A stretch of DNA of 64,000 nt from Rubrivivax sp. A210 (lineage in GTDB: Bacteria > Pseudomonadota > Gammaproteobacteria > Burkholderiales > Burkholderiaceae_C), in contig NZ_CAJGBN010000012.1 in assembly GCF_904426505.1 (NCBI RefSeq), positions 124,001 to 188,000 of the forward strand, read 5' to 3'. The notes below the pieces were generated by a model that did no database searches, was not told the DNA's origin, and was given only the letters and a program-made list of their open reading frames with translations. Below are positions 59,927 to 64,000 of the stretch, piece after piece (position 1 is the stretch's first letter; every line of letters starts with the position of its first letter). The position numbers were made by a program, and so were the translations under genes.

Positions 59927-61411
59927 ATGGACATGAAGACTTCCCCGTTGGCCACGCTCAATGACGCCGGCCTGCTGCGCACCGAGGGCCTGATCAATGG
60001 CGAGTGGGCCGCCAGCCAGGGCGGTGCGCGCTTTGCCGTCACCGACCCGGCCACCGGGATGGAACTGGCCCAGGTGGCCAACCTGGGTGCCATCGACGCC
60101 GCGGCGGCCATCAGCGCGGCCGAGAAGGCCTGGCCGGCCTGGCGCGCCAAGACCGCCAAGGAGCGCGGCGCCATCCTGATGAAGTGGTTCGCGCTGCTGC
60201 ACCAGCACGCCGACGACCTGGCCCGCATCATGACCGCCGAACAAGGCAAGCCGCTGGCCGAGGCGCGTGGCGAGGTCGGCTATGGCGCCAGCTTCCTGGA
60301 GTGGTTTGCCGAAGAGGCGCGCCGCGTCTACGGCGAGACCATCCCCACCACCGACGGCAACAAGCGTTTCCTCGTCATCCGCCAGCCCATCGGCGTGTGC
60401 GCCGCCATCACGCCCTGGAACTTCCCCATCGCGATGATCACGCGCAAGGTGGCGCCGGCCCTGGCCGCCGGCTGCCCGGTGATCATCAAGCCGGCCGAGC
60501 AGACGCCGCTCTCCGCACTGGCCGTGGCCGAGCTGGCCCAGCGCGCCGGCATGCCGGCCGGGGTGCTGAACGTGCTGCCCTCGGACAGCGAGAACTCGAT
60601 CGAGATCGGCAAGGTGCTGTGCAGCAGCGATGTCGTGCGCCACCTGTCGTTCACAGGCAGCACCGAGGTCGGCCGCATCCTGGCGCGCCAGTGCGCACCG
60701 ACGATCAAGAAGCTCAGCCTCGAGCTCGGGGGCAACGCGCCCTTCATCGTCTTCGACGACGCCGACATCGACAGCGCCGTCGAGGGCGCAATGATCAGCA
60801 AGTACCGCAATGCCGGCCAGACCTGTGTCTGCGCCAACCGCCTTTATGTGCAGGCCGGCGTCTACGACGCCTTCGTCGAGAAACTGGCCGCCAAGGCGGC
60901 AGGCATCAAGGTCGGCAACGGCTTCGAGCCCGGCATCAACCAGGGCCCGCTGATCGACGAGCCGGCGATGGCCAAGGTGGAGGGGCATGTGGCCGACGCG
61001 CTGGCCAAGGGCGCACGCCTGGTGGTGGGCGGCAGCCGCGCCGGAGACCGCTTCTACACGCCCACCGTGCTGGCCGAGGTCACCAGCGAGATGCTGTGCG
61101 CCAAGGAAGAGACCTTCGGCCCGGTGGCGCCGGTGTTCCGCTTCGAGACCGAGGCCGAGGTCGTGGCGCTGGCCAATGCCACCGAGTTCGGCCTCGCCAG
61201 CTATTTCTACAGCCGCGACATCGGCCGCATCTTCCGCGTCGGCGAGGCGCTGGAATACGGCATGGTGGGCGTCAACACCGGCCTCATCTCGACCGCCGAA
61301 GTGCCCTTCGGCGGTGTCAAGCAGAGCGGCCTGGGGCGCGAGGGCGCGCGCCAGGGCATCGACGACTACCTCGAGACCAAGTACCTCTGCCTGGGCGACA
61401 TCCTCAAGTAG
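59927..61411 (+). CDS. gabD: NAD(P)-dependent succinate-semialdehyde dehydrogenase
   Basis: This 494-residue aldehyde dehydrogenase has ITPWNFPIAMITRKVAPALAAGCPVIIKPAEQTPLSALAV, the catalytic Glu in KLSLELGGNAPFIV, the catalytic Cys in NAGQTCVCANR and the C-terminal PFGGVKQSGLGREG. It oxidises succinate semialdehyde from GabT to succinate, completing GABA breakdown. AGGAGA lies before the ATG; an in-frame ATG two codons in is the alternative. Confidence 0.95.
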   Translation: MDMKTSPLATLNDAGLLRTEGLINGEWAASQGGARFAVTDPATGMELAQVANLGAIDAAAAISAAEKAWPAWRAKTAKERGAILMKWFALLHQHADDLARIMTAEQGKPLAEARGEVGYGASFLEWFAEEARRVYGETIPTTDGNKRFLVIRQPIGVCAAITPWNFPIAMITRKVAPALAAGCPVIIKPAEQTPLSALAVAELAQRAGMPAGVLNVLPSDSENSIEIGKVLCSSDVVRHLSFTGSTEVGRILARQCAPTIKKLSLELGGNAPFIVFDDADIDSAVEGAMISKYRNAGQTCVCANRLYVQAGVYDAFVEKLAAKAAGIKVGNGFEPGINQGPLIDEPAMAKVEGHVADALAKGARLVVGGSRAGDRFYTPTVLAEVTSEMLCAKEETFGPVAPVFRFETEAEVVALANATEFGLASYFYSRDIGRIFRVGEALEYGMVGVNTGLISTAEVPFGGVKQSGLGREGARQGIDDYLETKYLCLGDILK

Positions 61412-61472
61412 CCGCCCGGCAGCGTGGCAGCGCTGACTCCAGCGCCGCCCACTGTACCGCCGTCAGCCTCGC

Positions 61473-62291
61473 CTAGTACGCGGCATCAGTGCGCGTGCCC
61501 TCGGTGAGGCTGTGCACCTGGGTCTTCTCGGGCGCGTGGCTCAGCGCCTGCACCGCGGCCTGGGCGCCGCGCATCAGCAGACCCAGGTCCGAGGCGATGG
61601 CCACGTAGTCGTAGCCGGCGGCGCGGTAGCGCGTCACCGCCTCGGGCGTGCCGCCCACCGTGCCTATGGGCTTGCCCAGGGCGCGTGCGCGCCGCGCGGC
61701 GTCGGTCATCAGCGTCATCACCGCCGGGTGCGTGAGGTTGCCGACATGGCCCATCGCGCCCGAAAGATCGGCCGGGCCGACGAAGAGCGCGTCGACGCCT
61801 GGCACCGAGGCGATCTCCTCCAGCCGCGCAATGGCCTGCGGCGTCTCGAGCTGCACCACCACGCCAATGGACTTGTTGGCCGTGCGCAGGTGGTCGACCA
61901 CGGTGCCGAAGCGCGAGGCGCGGCTCATGTCGACCATGCCGCGCACGCCCTCGGGCGGGTAGCGCGTGGCGGCCACGGCCTGCTGGGCCTCGCTGGCGTT
62001 CTGGATGAACGGGAACATCAGCGTCTGCGCGCCGGCGTCGAGCACGCGCTTGACGGTGACGGTGTCGTTCCAGGGCACGCGCACCAGCGGCACCATCTTG
62101 GTATTGCCCACGGCCTGCAGCAGGTGTACCAGGTCCATCAGGTCCACCGGCGTGTGCTCCATGTCGAGCACGCCCCAGTCGAATCCGGCCAGGCCCACGG
62201 CTTCGGCCACCATGGGGCTGGCCGACAGCACCCAGGTGCCTATGGGGGCCTTGGAGCCGCGTGCGCGCAGCAGCTGGTTGAAGGGGTTCAC
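61473..62291 (-). CDS. HpcH/HpaI aldolase family protein
   Basis: This 272-residue class II pyruvate aldolase has IGTWVLSASPMVAEAVGLAGFDWGVLDMEHTPVD, VPLVRVPWND, GVVVQLETPQAI and VDALFVGPADLSGAMGHVG. It cleaves a 2-oxo-4-hydroxy acid to pyruvate and an aldehyde. It is divergent from the UxaA/Suy-like lyase pair and may feed from it. Confidence 0.92.
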   Translation of the reverse strand: MNPFNQLLRARGSKAPIGTWVLSASPMVAEAVGLAGFDWGVLDMEHTPVDLMDLVHLLQAVGNTKMVPLVRVPWNDTVTVKRVLDAGAQTLMFPFIQNASEAQQAVAATRYPPEGVRGMVDMSRASRFGTVVDHLRTANKSIGVVVQLETPQAIARLEEIASVPGVDALFVGPADLSGAMGHVGNLTHPAVMTLMTDAARRARALGKPIGTVGGTPEAVTRYRAAGYDYVAIASDLGLLMRGAQAAVQALSHAPEKTQVHSLTEGTRTDAAY

Positions 62292-62398
62292 GTCAGCCTC
62301 CGGTTTCAGTGGATGATGGATTCTGACCCAGACAGCCGCCGCTCCGGTGCCCGCGCGGGGCGCCAGAATACGCCCCGCCCTAGCGATCAGGAGAGACG

Positions 62399-62680
62399 AT
62401 GATTCACTTCGTGTTGCACGACGCCCGCGACAGCGTGGCCGTGGTGGTGGTGGAAGGCGTGCAGGCCGGCATGGCGCTGAACGGCTGGATCATGGACGAG
62501 GACCGCATGGTCGGCGTGCAGGCCCGCCAGGACATCCCCATCGGCCACAAGGTGGCCCTGGTCGACCTGAGTCCGGGCGACACCGTCCACAAGTACGGCA
62601 TCGACATCGGCCGCGTGGTCGCACCCATCAAGGCCGGCGAGCACGCCCACGTCCACAACATCAAGACCAAGCGCTGGTAA
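62399..62680 (+). CDS. UxaA/SuyA-type lyase small subunit (SAF domain)
   Basis: This 93-residue SAF-domain protein ([50 protein letters not shown]) corresponds to the N-terminal domain of altronate dehydratase and to the small subunit SuyA of sulfolactate sulfo-lyase. It works with the subunit encoded 4 bp downstream. Preceded by GGAG. Confidence 0.88.
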   Translation: MIHFVLHDARDSVAVVVVEGVQAGMALNGWIMDEDRMVGVQARQDIPIGHKVALVDLSPGDTVHKYGIDIGRVVAPIKAGEHAHVHNIKTKRW

Positions 62681-62684
62681 GGCC

Positions 62685-63860
62685 ATGAGCATCATCGACA
62701 AGCAGACCACCTTCCTGGGCTACCGGCGCGAGAACGGCCGCGTGGGCGTGCGCAACCACGTCATCGTGCTGCCGCTGGACGATCTGTCCAATGCCGCGGC
62801 GGAGGCGGTGGCGCACAACATCAAGGGGGCGATGGCCATTCCCCACCCCTACGGCCGGCTGCAGTTCGGCGCCGACCTGGAGTTGCATTTCCGCACCCTC
62901 ATCGGCACCGGCTGCAACCCCAACGTGGCGGCAGTCGTCGTCATCGGCATCGAGGATGGCTGGACGCAGAAGGTGGTCGACGGCATCAAGGCCACCGGCA
63001 AGCCGGTGGCCGGCTTCGGCATCGAGGGCCACGGCGACCACGCCACCATCCTGCGCGCCAGCCAGGCGGCGCGCGGGTTCGTGCAGTGGGCCAGCGAGAA
63101 GCAGCGCGAGGTCTGCCCCATCCACGAACTGTGGGTGAGCACCAAGTGCGGCGAGAGCGACACCACCAGCGGCTGCGGCGCCAACCCCACGGTGGGCGAC
63201 GCCTTCGACAAGCTGCACGCGCTGGGCAACTACCTGTGCTTCGGCGAAACCACCGAACTCACCGGCGGCGAGCACATCGTGGCCGCGCGCTGCGCCAATG
63301 ACGCGGTGCGCGAGCGCTTCCAGTTCATGTTCGACCGTTACCAGGCGGTGATCGAGCGCCACAAGACCAGCGATCTTTCCGACAGCCAGCCCACCAAGGG
63401 CAATATCGCCGGCGGCCTGACCACCATCGAGGAAAAGGCGCTGGGCAATATCCAGAAGATCGGCAAGAAGTGCACCGTGGACGGCGTCATCGACAAGGCC
63501 GAGCCACCCACCCACCCGGGCCTGTGGTTCATGGACAGTTCCAGCGCCGCGGCCGAGATGGTGACGCTGTGCGCGGCCAGCGGCTACGTGGTTCACTTCT
63601 TCCCCACCGGCCAGGGCAATGTGATCGGCAACCCCATCCTGCCGGTCATCAAGATCTGCGCCAATCCGCGCACGGTGAGGTTGATGAGCGAGCACATCGA
63701 CGTCGACAGCTCGGGCCTGCTGCAGCGCGAAATCACGCTCGGCCAGGCCGGTGACCAGTTGCTGCAATGCATGCTGCGCACCGCCAACGGCCGCCTCACC
63801 GCGGCGGAGGCCCTGGGCCACCGCGAGTTCGTGCTGACCCGCCTCTACGAGAGCGCCTGA
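62685..63860 (+). CDS. UxaA/SuyB-type lyase large subunit
   Basis: This 391-residue protein contains [24 protein letters not shown], the cysteine regions [26 protein letters not shown] and KICANPRT, and [18 protein letters not shown]. It is the catalytic part of altronate/galactarate dehydratase-like and sulfolactate sulfo-lyase enzymes, usually Fe-dependent. The split two-gene form and the following 2-hydroxyacid dehydrogenase resemble the suyAB-slcC arrangement, but substrate cannot be settled from sequence alone. Confidence 0.85.
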   Translation: MSIIDKQTTFLGYRRENGRVGVRNHVIVLPLDDLSNAAAEAVAHNIKGAMAIPHPYGRLQFGADLELHFRTLIGTGCNPNVAAVVVIGIEDGWTQKVVDGIKATGKPVAGFGIEGHGDHATILRASQAARGFVQWASEKQREVCPIHELWVSTKCGESDTTSGCGANPTVGDAFDKLHALGNYLCFGETTELTGGEHIVAARCANDAVRERFQFMFDRYQAVIERHKTSDLSDSQPTKGNIAGGLTTIEEKALGNIQKIGKKCTVDGVIDKAEPPTHPGLWFMDSSSAAAEMVTLCAASGYVVHFFPTGQGNVIGNPILPVIKICANPRTVRLMSEHIDVDSSGLLQREITLGQAGDQLLQCMLRTANGRLTAAEALGHREFVLTRLYESA

Positions 63861-63878
63861 AAAAAGGAGCGAACAAGA

Positions 63879-64000
63879 TGGCCCGCATCGTCATCACTGA
63901 GCCCATGGACGAGCGCGCGGTGGCGCGCCTGCGCGCCGCGCACGACGTCTTCCACGACCCGCATCTGGTGGACGACGCACCGCGCCTGCTGCAGCTGGCC
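63879..64000 (+). CDS. 2-hydroxyacid dehydrogenase, 5' part
   Basis: The ATG at 63879 follows AAAAAAGGAG and opens MARIVITEPMDERAVARLRAAHDV, the N-terminus of the D-isomer-specific 2-hydroxyacid dehydrogenase family. The window ends after ~41 codons. It lies 18 bp after the lyase gene and probably acts on the same hydroxyacid pathway (e.g. sulfolactate oxidation). Confidence 0.7.

Overview
The window is about 70% G+C chromosomal DNA with dense, often overlapping genes (ATGA, GTGA and TTGA stop/start overlaps). Gene content points to a beta-proteobacterium of the order Burkholderiales, probably the Rubrivivax/Methylibium/Leptothrix lineage. The clues are a complete tetrahydromethanopterin (H4MPT)/methylofuran C1 pathway, PQQ-dehydrogenase accessory genes, a bolA-hisGDCB-hisHAF block, PEP-CTERM protein sorting and orphan Bug-type binding proteins. 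The assignment is inferred from gene content; no rRNA or tRNA gene was seen.

Layout. (1) 1-4.7 kb: accessory genes of a PQQ-dependent (methanol/alcohol type) dehydrogenase system: two SoxYZ-like carriers, a YVTN beta-propeller, an MxaD-like protein, a metallo-beta-lactamase-fold protein and a thioredoxin-like protein. (2) 4.9-27.4 kb: the H4MPT C1 island. It holds fhcBADC with a Fae homologue, a HisA-like protein, methylofuran biosynthesis genes (mfnF, mfnE, mfnB homologues), a sigma-54 activator heading an operon of conserved C1 genes, folB, fae, and an operon mptG-mtdB-ATP-grasp-mch-ATP-grasp-citG-like. A carbinolamine dehydratase and folP close it. (3) 27.4-30.6 kb: housekeeping (pth, DUF4124 protein, yfhL-type ferredoxin, coaD, rsmD, hisF). 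(4) 30.7-38.1 kb: a his cluster interrupted by a PEP-CTERM CHRD gene and by an RHH/PIN toxin-antitoxin pair, with hisD fused to a GNAT domain. (5) 38-46.2 kb: ABC exporter and TetR regulator, two Bug proteins, a GFA enzyme, a ThDP enzyme, an MBL hydrolase and a membrane protein. (6) 46.2-52.6 kb: dut, coaBC, UPF0149, GNAT, alaS and a second toxin-antitoxin pair. (7) 52.7-61.4 kb: a MocR regulator divergent from a GABA transaminase, polyamine-type ABC transporter and succinate-semialdehyde dehydrogenase operon. (8) 61.5-64 kb: an HpcH/HpaI aldolase and a UxaA/Suy-type lyase pair, followed by a truncated 2-hydroxyacid dehydrogenase.

How it fits together. Formaldehyde made by the PQQ dehydrogenase would be condensed with H4MPT by Fae, oxidised by MtdB, converted by Mch and released as formate by FhcABCD. 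The mfn, mptG, folB, ATP-grasp and citG-like genes would make the cofactors. The most interesting regulatory reading is that this island is under sigma-54 control. The fhc and mptG operons each carry a -24/-12 type site, and each has a palindrome sharing the core ACACT[C/G]TGT centred 85-86 bp upstream of the -12 C. An AcoR-like activator with an intact GAFTGA loop is encoded between them.
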